From: Saprospiraceae bacterium
Lineage (GTDB): Bacteria; Bacteroidota; Bacteroidia; Chitinophagales; Saprospiraceae
Reading direction: 5' to 3'
Assembly (NCBI GenBank): GCA_020630455.1
Contig: JAHDBK010000074.1
Coordinates: forward strand, 1 to 11,153
DNA length: 11,153 nucleotides
Of this stretch, positions 1 to 8,015 are shown in pieces. The notes under the pieces are model-generated. The model did no database searches and was not told the origin of the DNA. It saw only the letters and a list, made by a program, of their open reading frames with translations. The position numbers and the translations under genes were made by a program. Every line of letters starts with the position of its first letter. Position 1 is the first letter of the stretch.

Positions 1-2098
1 TTTTAGCTGTTTTCTTTAATGCTTGTAGCAATGAAAACCTCATTGTACTTTTAGTATTGCTAGTATATTGAGACCTTAAACTTCCTACATCTGGTGTACT
101 AGATGGTTCTGTTTTTTCAACCATTTGTAATACATATACACCATTGTTTCCAACGATTGGTTTAGAGGCTTGACCAGCAGCCAATTTAAATCCAGATGCA
201 ATAACTTTTGGTTCATTAAGCACAGAAGCTCCACCAATAGAAGCATTAAGAGAATCTAGTTTTAAATCCTCGTACAACTCTAATACTGCATCTAAGTTAG
301 CTACGTCACCTATTTTATTAACTAACATTGCTCCTTTCTTCTCATTAAGTACTAATGGCTCAAGTGTTTTCTTCATACTATTTAGAGAAGGAACACCGAC
401 ATCATTTTTAGCAGCAACAGCAGCGACAACATATTTATTATCATAATATCTAATATTATCTGTATATCTATAAACTTTTACTGAAACCTCTCCTTCTTCT
501 GCTTCATTTGCAAATTGAACAATACTTCTAGAGTCTCCTGCACCTAAACCTTCAATGAAAAAGGCATTTTCATCCATAGGAATAGTCGTTTCAATAGTTA
601 AATCTTCGTCGCTATCGCTAACCGCTTTTTTCAATTCGTCTAAAGTGCGATGTGTTTTAGCAAAATCAAGGGCTTCACGATATCTTGCTTGTTGCGTCTC
701 TTTAGAAGGAATAATAGGATAACCAATATAAGCTAATTTTACTCCTTTTTTACCAGAAGAATAAGACTTAGTTACTTCCACTAAATGTAAACCAAACTGT
801 GATTCAACTATCCCTAATTCATTTTTTTCTAGTTGGAAGAAAACAGCGTCATTAAATGGTTTAACCATTCTATTTTGAGGAAATACCCCTAGGTCACCAC
901 CTTCTGTTCTAGTTCCATCAGTTCCATATCTCAATGCTAAAGAATCAAAGGTAAACCCTTGATTTTCTATCATGTCTTTAATTTTATTAATCGTATCTTT
1001 TACTTGTTGATAACTATTAGGAATATTAGGGTCTATTCTTAAAAGGATATGACGAGCTTGAACAGAATCTGGAACTGTTTTTTTACCTAATAATTTAACG
1101 GCTTTGTATTCTCCATTATCCGTATAAGGCCCATAAACGCTACCTATCTCTGCATTAAAAATATTTTCTTTTACCTCATCATTCAATAATTCATCTTCTA
1201 AGAAATATTTTTCATCAAAAGCACCTTGTTTAGAATCTACAAACATTTGGATTCTATCATCCTCTGTTTTTTTCATCGTTTCAATATCATCAACAATTCT
1301 TTGCTTGATATTAGCCGAATCTTTTGCACTTGCCTGAACTTCGAAAGTTACATAACTGATAGTAGAAGTAGGCTTATTTTGATAATATTTCATTTTATTA
1401 TTATCTAAATAAGTTTGATAGTCTTCATCAGACAAACCATCTACTTCTGAGTTATTAATTTTATCAAAAGGAACTCTAACATATCTGAATTTAGCCAATG
1501 CACTTTTGTCATTGTGCTGCATATTGACCATCCAAGTAGGAGCATATACCGAACCTCCGATTAAATTATTAATTTTGGTTTGCAAATAATCGTATTTAAC
1601 GCGTTCTCTTTGCTCTTTCCACCTGTATCCAAATTCTTTATATTCAGGATTCGTTTCTAATTGATTAGTATTTTCTAAATCACGAATTTGCTTTAATTGA
1701 TTGGTATCAATAATCCCTGTTTGAGGGTTACCAAAATCCCTTCTGATTATTTGACTAAAGTTAGGACCATATAATAAGGTGTTCATTTCTTCATCAGAAA
1801 CACTTAAACCAAGAGCTGCTGCTTGTTTGTCAATCAATGCCTCATTTACCATGTCATCCCACATTTGAGTACGCACTGCATTAACATCAGCACCTGAATT
1901 ACCATAACGGTAAGTCATTTTTCTATCGAAAGTGCGTACATCTATACTTTTGCCAGCTACTTTACCAACTGTATTGACGCCACCTCCTGTTAAATTACTA
2001 CTTGATGTCGCTTCCATGAGTAAAAACCCTGCCATTGCTAAACCTACAAGTACAACCACTAACCATAGGTTGTTTCTAATCTGTCCGATTAATGCCAT
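1..2098 (-). CDS. Membrane-anchored peptidyl-prolyl isomerase (PpiD/SurA-like, parvulin domain), C-terminus outside window
   Basis: The reading frame is open from the ATG at 2096-2098 to the window edge, giving 699 codons with no stop seen. Residues about 11-28 (LWLVVVLVGLAMAGFLLM) form one membrane helix after a short basic N-terminus, so the rest should lie in the periplasm. A SurA_N-like helical part follows (about 40-200). A PpiC/parvulin rotamase domain spans about 345-445, with ARHIL at 348-352, a GGDLGVF motif and a closing FGLHLVEV. The remaining 250 residues look like a second, degenerate chaperone half. This is the layout of PpiD, an inner-membrane foldase for exported proteins. Bacteroidota homologues are, from memory, about 700 residues long, so probably only a few residues are missing. 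The start has an A-rich leader without a Shine-Dalgarno match, and the next in-frame Met falls inside the helix. Family assignment is strong; clients are unknown. Confidence 0.93.
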   Translation of the reverse strand, partial: MALIGQIRNNLWLVVVLVGLAMAGFLLMEATSSSNLTGGGVNTVGKVAGKSIDVRTFDRKMTYRYGNSGADVNAVRTQMWDDMVNEALIDKQAAALGLSVSDEEMNTLLYGPNFSQIIRRDFGNPQTGIIDTNQLKQIRDLENTNQLETNPEYKEFGYRWKEQRERVKYDYLQTKINNLIGGSVYAPTWMVNMQHNDKSALAKFRYVRVPFDKINNSEVDGLSDEDYQTYLDNNKMKYYQNKPTSTISYVTFEVQASAKDSANIKQRIVDDIETMKKTEDDRIQMFVDSKQGAFDEKYFLEDELLNDEVKENIFNAEIGSVYGPYTDNGEYKAVKLLGKKTVPDSVQARHILLRIDPNIPNSYQQVKDTINKIKDMIENQGFTFDSLALRYGTDGTRTEGGDLGVFPQNRMVKPFNDAVFFQLEKNELGIVESQFGLHLVEVTKSYSSGKKGVKLAYIGYPIIPSKETQQARYREALDFAKTHRTLDELKKAVSDSDEDLTIETTIPMDENAFFIEGLGAGDSRSIVQFANEAEEGEVSVKVYRYTDNIRYYDNKYVVAAVAAKNDVGVPSLNSMKKTLEPLVLNEKKGAMLVNKIGDVANLDAVLELYEDLKLDSLNASIGGASVLNEPKVIASGFKLAAGQASKPIVGNNGVYVLQMVEKTEPSSTPDVGSLRSQYTSNTKSTMRFSLLQALKKTAK

Positions 2099-2159
2099 TT
2101 TAATTATTTGTTTTTAATATGCTTAAAGCACTAATAATCAATAAAATATATAATAAAAA

Positions 2160-2184
2160 TCTCTAAAATTCAATACTTTAGAGA
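2160..2184 (-). terminator. Candidate terminator hairpin downstream of the cyclase gene
   Basis: TCTCTAAA (2160-2167) and TTTAGAGA (2177-2184) form an 8-bp stem with a 9-base loop. Read on the minus strand, the stem is followed directly by TTTTTATTATATATTTT, a U-rich tail. It lies about 85 bases after the cyclase stop and about 60 bases before the isomerase start. It could end the cyclase transcript, or instead be part of the isomerase leader. The stem is AT-rich, so this is tentative. Confidence 0.4.
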
Positions 2185-2226
2185 AAATCTCTGCAAAGAA
2201 ACGCTTTTATATTTAAAAAATCAAAA

Positions 2227-2242
2227 AAAAACAGGAGTTTTT
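2227..2242 (-). terminator. Candidate short intrinsic terminator of the cyclase gene
   Basis: On the minus strand AAAAAC, loop TCCT and GTTTTT make a 6-bp stem followed by further T runs (nine T in a row, then GA, then six T). It lies 28 bases after the cyclase stop codon. The T tract is typical of an intrinsic terminator, but the stem holds only one G-C pair. It and the hairpin at 2160-2184 are alternatives or act in tandem. Confidence 0.42.
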
Positions 2243-2251
2243 AGACTAATT

Positions 2252-2267
2252 AGATGTTATTACGAAA
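2252..2267. repeat. Single arm of the dispersed inverted-repeat element (remnant or half copy)
   Basis: AGATGTTATTACGAAA matches the arm of the two near-full copies at 6453-6520 and 11044-11120. Fifteen bases (2252-2266) equal the reverse complement of the right arm at 6506-6520. No partner arm is found in the 170-base gap on its left, and the sequence to its right is the end of the cyclase gene, whose TGA (2270-2272) begins two bases away. A chance exact 15-base match within 11 kb is very unlikely. Whether it is a decayed copy or one end of a larger unit is open. Confidence 0.75.
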
Positions 2268-2269
2268 TA

Positions 2270-5200
2270 TCAAAGGGCATCAAGTGTTTTAATTCTTTTA
2301 GAATAAATATATTTAGGAGTTATTGCATATAATTTTTTATAAACTTCAAGAGATTGCTGCTTGAATTTTTCTCTATCGCTAACATGTGGTGATGTGGCTA
2401 AAACAAAAAGGACTTCTCCTTTTTCTTCATCAGTTTGGGATTTTTTAAGCAGGTGTTGTAAAACAATATAAGCCATTTCAGGGTCGCCGTGATGAAGTTC
2501 CACTTGAGCTCTTTTTATAGATGTAAGAAAGATTAATTCTTCATTTCCGATTTCTTCAGCAATTACATCTCCTTTTTTAGTCAATTTTCTAACTTCGTTA
2601 GGATTGCCATTTGTTTTCAATAATAATTCTGTCATTCTCATTAACAGCATAATCAAGAGGCGTTTGTTATCAATTTCTTCACAAATTCTCATTCCTCTTT
2701 TATATACTCTTCTGGCTTCATTATAATCCTCTTTATAAAAATAAGCATCTCCCATTGAACCTAAAGCACTAGCAATTCCTTTTTGATAATTCAATTCTTC
2801 AGAGAGTCTCAAGTGTTCTTTTAAGTATTGAATAGCTTGGTCTATATCGCCTTTTTCCAAGTATAAATCACCTAGCAAACCAAGTGCGATTGAAGTACCC
2901 TGTTTGTCCCCTAACTCTCTACAAATTTTTAAATCTCTATCAAATAACTCAGTAGCCGTATCAAAATGCCCTTTCTTTACCAGCAATTTACCCATACATC
3001 CAAGAGCAATTGCCATCATAAATTTATTATCTAAATCTTCACATTCCTTCAATCCTTTTTGGTAATGAAGCATAGCTTGATCATTATCTCCTTTTTCGAA
3101 GAAAACAATTCCTAAAAATATACTGACATTAGCTACTCCTTGTTTATTTCCTGCTTGTTCTATCTTCTCTAAATTAGGTTGCATTGTAGCAATCGCTTCC
3201 TCATAATTTCCTTGGTTCATTAAGGCTAAGCCTAAGTTAGAAACAATTTCATAATTATTTTGAACCCTGTCTGTTTGTTGACCTAAATGAAGGCTTTCTT
3301 TGAAATATTCTTTGGCTTTTTCATATTCTCCTTGTCTAAAGAATACATTACCCATATTGCCATATACTTTGGACATTCCATAAGTATCTTTGATATTTTT
3401 AAACTGGTCGATAGCAGTACTTAAATATTTTTCAGCATCATTATAATTTCCTTTCAAGGTCAATAAATAACCAAATTCATTATTCAACCTAGCAAGTAAA
3501 AGTGGGCTATCTGCATTTTTAGCTAAGCTCAATGCTTTTTTGATGATTTCTTCACTGTCTGCCCAATTGCCAATCAAAATTTGAATCTTGGCTTTTTTGA
3601 GTAATGCTTTTACATAAGGTGCTTTATTTTTATATTTTTTAAGGTGTAATGCTAATTTATCATAGTAAAAAATGGCTCTTTGATTTTGAAAATTATCCTT
3701 AGAATAATCTCCTGCTTTTTCTAAATAAAATGCTGTTTTTTCCTTGATATTGGCTTGTTCGTAATGAAAGGCAAGGTCTGCAAATCTTTCTTGAATATGT
3801 TCCTCATACAAATTTTCAATAGCTTCAGCAATATATTTGTGTAGCTCCCTCAAACGGGTTCTCAATTGCATATCATACACCGCCTCTCTCAAAAGAGAAT
3901 GCTTAAAAATATACCTTAACTCATTAACAGCTTTCCAAATTTGGCTTTTTTCTGCAGTATCAATTTGTTCTTGTAATAATAATTGTGCATTACCATTTCT
4001 CTTGACAAACTCTTCTTGTTTGAGCATGACTTCATTCAAAACTTGCACTTCAAATTCTCTTCCTATAACTGCAGCAGCTTTGACGGTTTCTCTCACTAAT
4101 GAAGAAAGTCTATCTATCCTTGCCATCAATACCGCATTAATAGAACCTGATATTTTGACATTTTTATCTTTTACATTCCAAACGCCTTCTTTTTCTTTTA
4201 ATAAGCCTGATTCAGAAAAATATTCTAGTACTTGTTCTGTATAGAAAGGATTTCCATTTGTTGTTTTAACTAAAAGGGTTTTTAAATCTTTAGTTATATT
4301 TCCTTTTAGTTTTGCTTCCGCAAAAGATTCGATTGCATCAGGAGAAAGAACGTTTAAGTCCAATTCGCTATATGGTGTTTCTGTTGGCACTTCTTTTTCA
4401 AAAAATATTGGTTTACTACCATCTTCTTCATGATACCTTGAAGTTATCAACAAGCAAACTGGATAATTTTGTAAGGCTAGAATCAATTCACTTAATAAAG
4501 CCTTAGTAGAGTTATCAAACCAATGTCCATCTTCAATTTCTAATACATAAGGATTAATAATAGCTTCTGCTTTGAGTAAATTGATAAAAGCTGATATTGT
4601 ATTTTGATATCTACCTTTTGCATCTAATTGATTCCATAAAGAATCCGCATAAAACAAACCCAACCTTGCAGCGATAACTGTTTGAGTACGCAACAAATCC
4701 TTAATAACTACTTGAATTTCGGGTTTTTCTCCTTTAACTTCCTCACATTGTTCAATTATTGCTTGAAAACGCTCTTCAAAAGAGGCTTTGTTGTCTTCAT
4801 AACTTTGTTCAGGAGATTGTTTGAATACATTCTTAAATAAGTATATAAATGGATTAAATGGCTTTTGGAGTATTTGATCTGCTTGACCAACATACCAATG
4901 CCCAAATCCGTCTTCTTTGAGTTTTTGATGTAATTCATACAACAAACGACTCTTACCAATACCCGCCTCACCAAACACAACTCCTATAGAAAATTGATTA
5001 TTATCAAAAACATTACTTGTTAAAGTATATAATTGCTCTAATTCATCATCCCTACCTACCATTTTTCCAGCATAGAATTGTTCTTGCTCATTTCTTCCTT
5101 GGAAAACATAAGTTGGTATTGAACCATCGAAACCTTTATAGATGATTGAGCCTTTATCTCTAAATAAAAACCCTTTCTCTTTTTGTATGTTCTTATCTAC

Positions 5201-6361
5201 TAATACTTCATCCCAATCAGCATAGACCATCAATCTCGCTGCTAAATTAACTGTATTTCCTACTGCGGCATATTGGCATCTTTTATCTCCGCCTATAATT
5301 CCTGTAAATACAATTCCAGAAGTAACCCCTATTTTATAGGATAGCGGATATTTTTTCAAAACAGGACTCAACTCTTGTTTTAAAGACAATATAAATTCTA
5401 AGGCTCTTTCAGCATTATCTCCATAAGTAACAGGTGCTCCAAAAAAGCCAACAATGACACCTCCTTTATCTCCAAAATCTATTTCCTTAAAATAGCCAGA
5501 AAAATTATAAAATTGTTCTCTTACTATTGTAGCAAATTCATCAAAGATATTAGGGTCTTCTATATTTTTAAATGAAATAAAAATACTAACCGTCTCTCGG
5601 AATTCTCCTTTATTATTATAATAAATAATATTATTAGGTAAAAATGGCTCTAAGTCATCATGCTCCATAGGAAGCATTTCCTTGGGACTTAATTTTAGAT
5701 TGGGATTGGGGATTGCTTCAATTACTTTAAAAAATCCTTCTTTTAATTTTACGCAAGTAAAATGAGAATCTTCATCATCGCATTTCTCTACAAAATATTG
5801 GTCAACGATAACATCTCCTACTTCTGCTAAATGCTCACTATTAGCACTATTGTCTATGGCAGGACCTCTAAAATAATATCCTTTGTGTTCTTTGCCTACA
5901 ATGCCCCATTCTACAGTACCAAAAGACATTCCTATTTTTAATCGAATAGGGAATATTTTATCATTAATAACTTCTTCTTTTTCAGAAAAAACTTTTTGTA
6001 TTTTCAATCCAGTATTAGCGAGTTCTTCTGCTGCAATACTATCTTCTGTAATGGGAAATACCGCAGTAAAGGCATCTCCTGCATAATAAGGAATAAAACC
6101 CCCTTTTTCGTATACTAAATCTACTAGAGGAGAAAAGATATTGTTCAATATTTCAGACATGAGCTCTGCTCCCTCATTTCCTTCTTCTTTGAACAAGTGT
6201 TCTGTCAAGTTAGTGAATCCAGACAAGTCCAAAAACATAGTAAAGGCCTGAAAAGTACCATGTCTTTTATTTTGCTTTTCTTTTTTAGCAATAAAATCTG
6301 GAATTAAATGTTTCAAAGTTTGATTATTTTTACCGTTTAAAAACGAGAAGCTAAAATACAA
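2270..6361 (-). CDS. Tandem class III nucleotide cyclase with STAND/AAA ATPase and TPR repeats (soluble adenylyl cyclase-like)
   Basis: The 1363-residue product probably makes cAMP (or cGMP) in the cytoplasm. Cyclase domain 1 (about 37-190) carries FLDLSGFT with D45 and YYAGDAF with D96, the two metal-binding aspartates. Cyclase domain 2 (about 256-392) lacks the first aspartate (FISFKN). It keeps K299 in FGDKGG and VGNTVNLAARL with N372 and R376, the transition-state pair. One composite active site is therefore likely, as in ADCY10. A P-loop ATPase follows: Walker A GEAGIGKS (464-471), Walker B-like VLEIEDGHW (606-614), then TNGNPFYTEQ (701-710). TPR repeats fill about 860-1310. No membrane helix or signal peptide is seen. 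No in-frame ATG exists before domain 1: a TAA lies five codons upstream of the TTG at 6361, and TTG at 6316 (giving LKHLIPDF) is an equally good start. Small-molecule specificity and the activating signal cannot be read from sequence. Confidence 0.93.
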   Translation of the reverse strand: MYFSFSFLNGKNNQTLKHLIPDFIAKKEKQNKRHGTFQAFTMFLDLSGFTNLTEHLFKEEGNEGAELMSEILNNIFSPLVDLVYEKGGFIPYYAGDAFTAVFPITEDSIAAEELANTGLKIQKVFSEKEEVINDKIFPIRLKIGMSFGTVEWGIVGKEHKGYYFRGPAIDNSANSEHLAEVGDVIVDQYFVEKCDDEDSHFTCVKLKEGFFKVIEAIPNPNLKLSPKEMLPMEHDDLEPFLPNNIIYYNNKGEFRETVSIFISFKNIEDPNIFDEFATIVREQFYNFSGYFKEIDFGDKGGVIVGFFGAPVTYGDNAERALEFILSLKQELSPVLKKYPLSYKIGVTSGIVFTGIIGGDKRCQYAAVGNTVNLAARLMVYADWDEVLVDKNIQKEKGFLFRDKGSIIYKGFDGSIPTYVFQGRNEQEQFYAGKMVGRDDELEQLYTLTSNVFDNNQFSIGVVFGEAGIGKSRLLYELHQKLKEDGFGHWYVGQADQILQKPFNPFIYLFKNVFKQSPEQSYEDNKASFEERFQAIIEQCEEVKGEKPEIQVVIKDLLRTQTVIAARLGLFYADSLWNQLDAKGRYQNTISAFINLLKAEAIINPYVLEIEDGHWFDNSTKALLSELILALQNYPVCLLITSRYHEEDGSKPIFFEKEVPTETPYSELDLNVLSPDAIESFAEAKLKGNITKDLKTLLVKTTNGNPFYTEQVLEYFSESGLLKEKEGVWNVKDKNVKISGSINAVLMARIDRLSSLVRETVKAAAVIGREFEVQVLNEVMLKQEEFVKRNGNAQLLLQEQIDTAEKSQIWKAVNELRYIFKHSLLREAVYDMQLRTRLRELHKYIAEAIENLYEEHIQERFADLAFHYEQANIKEKTAFYLEKAGDYSKDNFQNQRAIFYYDKLALHLKKYKNKAPYVKALLKKAKIQILIGNWADSEEIIKKALSLAKNADSPLLLARLNNEFGYLLTLKGNYNDAEKYLSTAIDQFKNIKDTYGMSKVYGNMGNVFFRQGEYEKAKEYFKESLHLGQQTDRVQNNYEIVSNLGLALMNQGNYEEAIATMQPNLEKIEQAGNKQGVANVSIFLGIVFFEKGDNDQAMLHYQKGLKECEDLDNKFMMAIALGCMGKLLVKKGHFDTATELFDRDLKICRELGDKQGTSIALGLLGDLYLEKGDIDQAIQYLKEHLRLSEELNYQKGIASALGSMGDAYFYKEDYNEARRVYKRGMRICEEIDNKRLLIMLLMRMTELLLKTNGNPNEVRKLTKKGDVIAEEIGNEELIFLTSIKRAQVELHHGDPEMAYIVLQHLLKKSQTDEEKGEVLFVLATSPHVSDREKFKQQSLEVYKKLYAITPKYIYSKRIKTLDAL

Positions 6362-6452
6362 ATTAAATTCATTTTATATTTATTTTAATAATAAATTAAA
6401 TACTTTTTCTTTTTTAAATATAAAATTCATTTATTTGAGTAGTATTAATATT

Positions 6453-6520
6453 AGATGTTATTATGAAAAATTGATTATATCTAAATTTTTTTTCATAAAA
6501 AACTGTTCGTAATAACATCT
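6453..6520 (+). repeat. Dispersed inverted-repeat element, copy A (MITE-like or structured leader)
   Basis: The left arm AGATGTTATTATGAA (6453-6467) and right arm TTCGTAATAACATCT (6506-6520) are inverted repeats with one difference, which becomes a U-G pair in plus-strand RNA. The interior (AATTGATTATAnCTAAATT, then TTTCATAAAAAACT) is shared with copy B at 11044-11120 in the same orientation, so the two are homologous and not merely similar hairpins. The copy lies in the divergent gap, 18 bases before the thioredoxin ATG and 91 bases before the cyclase start. No target-site duplication is visible. It may be a short non-autonomous transposon or a regulatory or structural element. Confidence 0.85.
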
Positions 6521-6538
6521 GTTAAATTTTAAAAAATC

Positions 6539-7921
6539 ATGAGAAATTTTATTCTATTTATTTTCCTAAGCTTTTTTATAGCTTGTAACCCTAACGCAAC
6601 AATTGAAGAGAATGATACATTTACACTTTCTGGAACTATAAAAAATGTTGAAAAAGTTGATTCTATAAGAGTTCGAGGTTTTAATTTTGATGAAAAAATA
6701 GCATTTCAAGATTCTGTTTTTTCTTCCGAATTAGATTTGAATACTGGTTTTTACCAAGTATTTGTTGGAGACAATAGATTTAGAATGTATTTTGACAAAG
6801 ACGCTGGTGCTAATATGACCATCAATGCAGATGCTAAAGACTTCAAAAATAGCTTGAGTTTTGATGGCAATAGTAAAGCAGCTAATTCTTACTTACAAGA
6901 CAAAGCTAAAGGTGTAGATACACTATATGCTAATGTCATGGAGAATTTAAAAGTAGGAGAAACGGAGTTTTTAGACCGTATTAAAACGAAAGAAGAAAAA
7001 ACTTTGGCATTTTTAAATAGCAGTCCAGTTGCTGAAGTTTTTAAACAAAGTGAAACTAAGAATATTCAGTATAAAACAGTATATGATATTAATACTTATA
7101 TTCAATATCATGCTAAATATTCTGACGAAAAAGACTATGTTGCATCCGACGCTATCAAAACTTTTATTAATAATGTCAATTGGGATAGTGGAGATGATTT
7201 AAATACTTCTCCAAATTATAGAAGTGCTTTGTCTGATAATTTTTCTAATTTTATATACAAAGATTATAAAGAAGGTGAAACAGATGTGCACGCTCGTTTC
7301 TTCGAATATATTGGTGGAAAGCAAAACCAAGATATTAAAAACTATGTAGTCAAAGAATTTTTCAATTATGTGATGTCTATTGGTGATGAAAGAAATGACG
7401 ATACATATGCTAAATTAGTAGAAATTTCTAGCGATGATGAGTTCAAGAAAAAAATGGCTAAAAAATACTCGAAGATGCAGAGTTTAGCTGCGGGGCAAAA
7501 TTCTCCTACTTTTACAAATTATGAAAATCATAGTGGCGGAACAACTTCTCTAGGAGACCTCAAAGGAAAATATGTATATATCGATGTATGGGCTACTTGG
7601 TGCGGACCTTGTAAAAGAGAAATTCCTCATTTGAAAGAAGTAGAAGCGAAATACCACGATAAAGACATTGAGTTTGTTTCTATTTCTATTGATAGAAAAA
7701 AAGACCACGAAACATGGACAAACATGGTCAAGGATGAAGAATTAAAAGGGGTTCAATTATTTGCTGATAATGATTGGAATTCTCAGTTTGTAAAAGACTA
7801 CCTTATCAATGGTATTCCTCGTTTTATTCTATTAGATAAAGAAGGAAAAATTATTCGTGCAGATGCCCCACGTCCTTCCAATGAACAACTTACAGAAATT
7901 ATTGATGGTTTAGAATTATAA
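6539..7921 (+). CDS. TlpA-type thiol-disulfide oxidoreductase lipoprotein
   Basis: This 460-residue protein starts with a lipoprotein signal peptide: MRN, a hydrophobic run, then the lipobox FIAC with the lipidated cysteine at 16. It should be tethered in the periplasm. Residues about 27-120 resemble the beta-rich DUF4369-like N-terminal domain often found in Bacteroidota TlpA proteins (moderate certainty). A helical middle (about 120-310) follows. The C-terminal thioredoxin fold (about 320-460) has the redox motif WCGPC at 354-358 in VWATWCGPCKREIPHL and the cis-proline loop GIPRF at 425-429. The motif suits reduction or exchange of disulfides in exported proteins, for instance in cytochrome c maturation or stress response. 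No cytochrome gene is nearby to support either. The ATG has an A-rich leader, and repeat copy A lies just upstream. A strong hairpin follows the stop. Confidence 0.93.
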   Translation: MRNFILFIFLSFFIACNPNATIEENDTFTLSGTIKNVEKVDSIRVRGFNFDEKIAFQDSVFSSELDLNTGFYQVFVGDNRFRMYFDKDAGANMTINADAKDFKNSLSFDGNSKAANSYLQDKAKGVDTLYANVMENLKVGETEFLDRIKTKEEKTLAFLNSSPVAEVFKQSETKNIQYKTVYDINTYIQYHAKYSDEKDYVASDAIKTFINNVNWDSGDDLNTSPNYRSALSDNFSNFIYKDYKEGETDVHARFFEYIGGKQNQDIKNYVVKEFFNYVMSIGDERNDDTYAKLVEISSDDEFKKKMAKKYSKMQSLAAGQNSPTFTNYENHSGGTTSLGDLKGKYVYIDVWATWCGPCKREIPHLKEVEAKYHDKDIEFVSISIDRKKDHETWTNMVKDEELKGVQLFADNDWNSQFVKDYLINGIPRFILLDKEGKIIRADAPRPSNEQLTEIIDGLEL

Positions 7922-7940
7922 TTTTTATAATCAACTCATT

Positions 7941-7990
7941 AATTAAAAGGCAAAAGATAAAGAAAATTCTTTATCTTTTGCCTTTTAATT
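7941..7990 (+). terminator. Strong intrinsic terminator of the TlpA-type gene
   Basis: A 24-base arm (7941-7964) and its exact complement (7967-7990) form a perfect hairpin around a tiny AA centre. It contains the GGC/GCC core and ends in TTTTAATTACTTATAT. It begins 20 bases after the thioredoxin stop and ends 25 bases before the sulfotransferase ATG, so it should insulate these co-directional genes. The stem is unusually long for a terminator. Confidence 0.85.
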
Positions 7991-8015
7991 ACTTATATAT
8001 ATTTACAAAATAATA

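Noticed and set aside
1226..2117. Short plus-strand open frames opposite the isomerase
   Set aside because: The minus-strand frame there encodes a clear PpiC-domain protein, and the plus-strand products have no domain features or start signals.
2194..2201. CAAAGAAA (minus strand TTTCTTTG) as a promoter box for the isomerase gene
   Set aside because: One key base differs from TAnnTTTG and no -33 TTG is seen at the right distance.
3837..4244. 135-codon open frame on the plus strand
   Set aside because: It is antisense to the cyclase ATPase/TPR region, shows no recognisable domain, and is rich in Ser/Leu/Cys as expected of a shadow frame.
4756..4980. 74-codon minus-strand frame overlapping the cyclase gene
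   Set aside because: It is another reading frame of the Walker A region of the real gene, with no independent signal.
5806..5816. CGATAACATCT resembles the right arm of the repeat element
   Set aside because: It lies inside the cyclase coding region (GDVIVD in domain 1), has no partner arm and none of the shared interior; taken as chance.
6430..6437. TTTATTTG as a -7 box for the TlpA-type gene
   Set aside because: It misses the conserved A at position two of TAnnTTTG and has no TTG about 20 bases upstream; too weak in AT-rich DNA.
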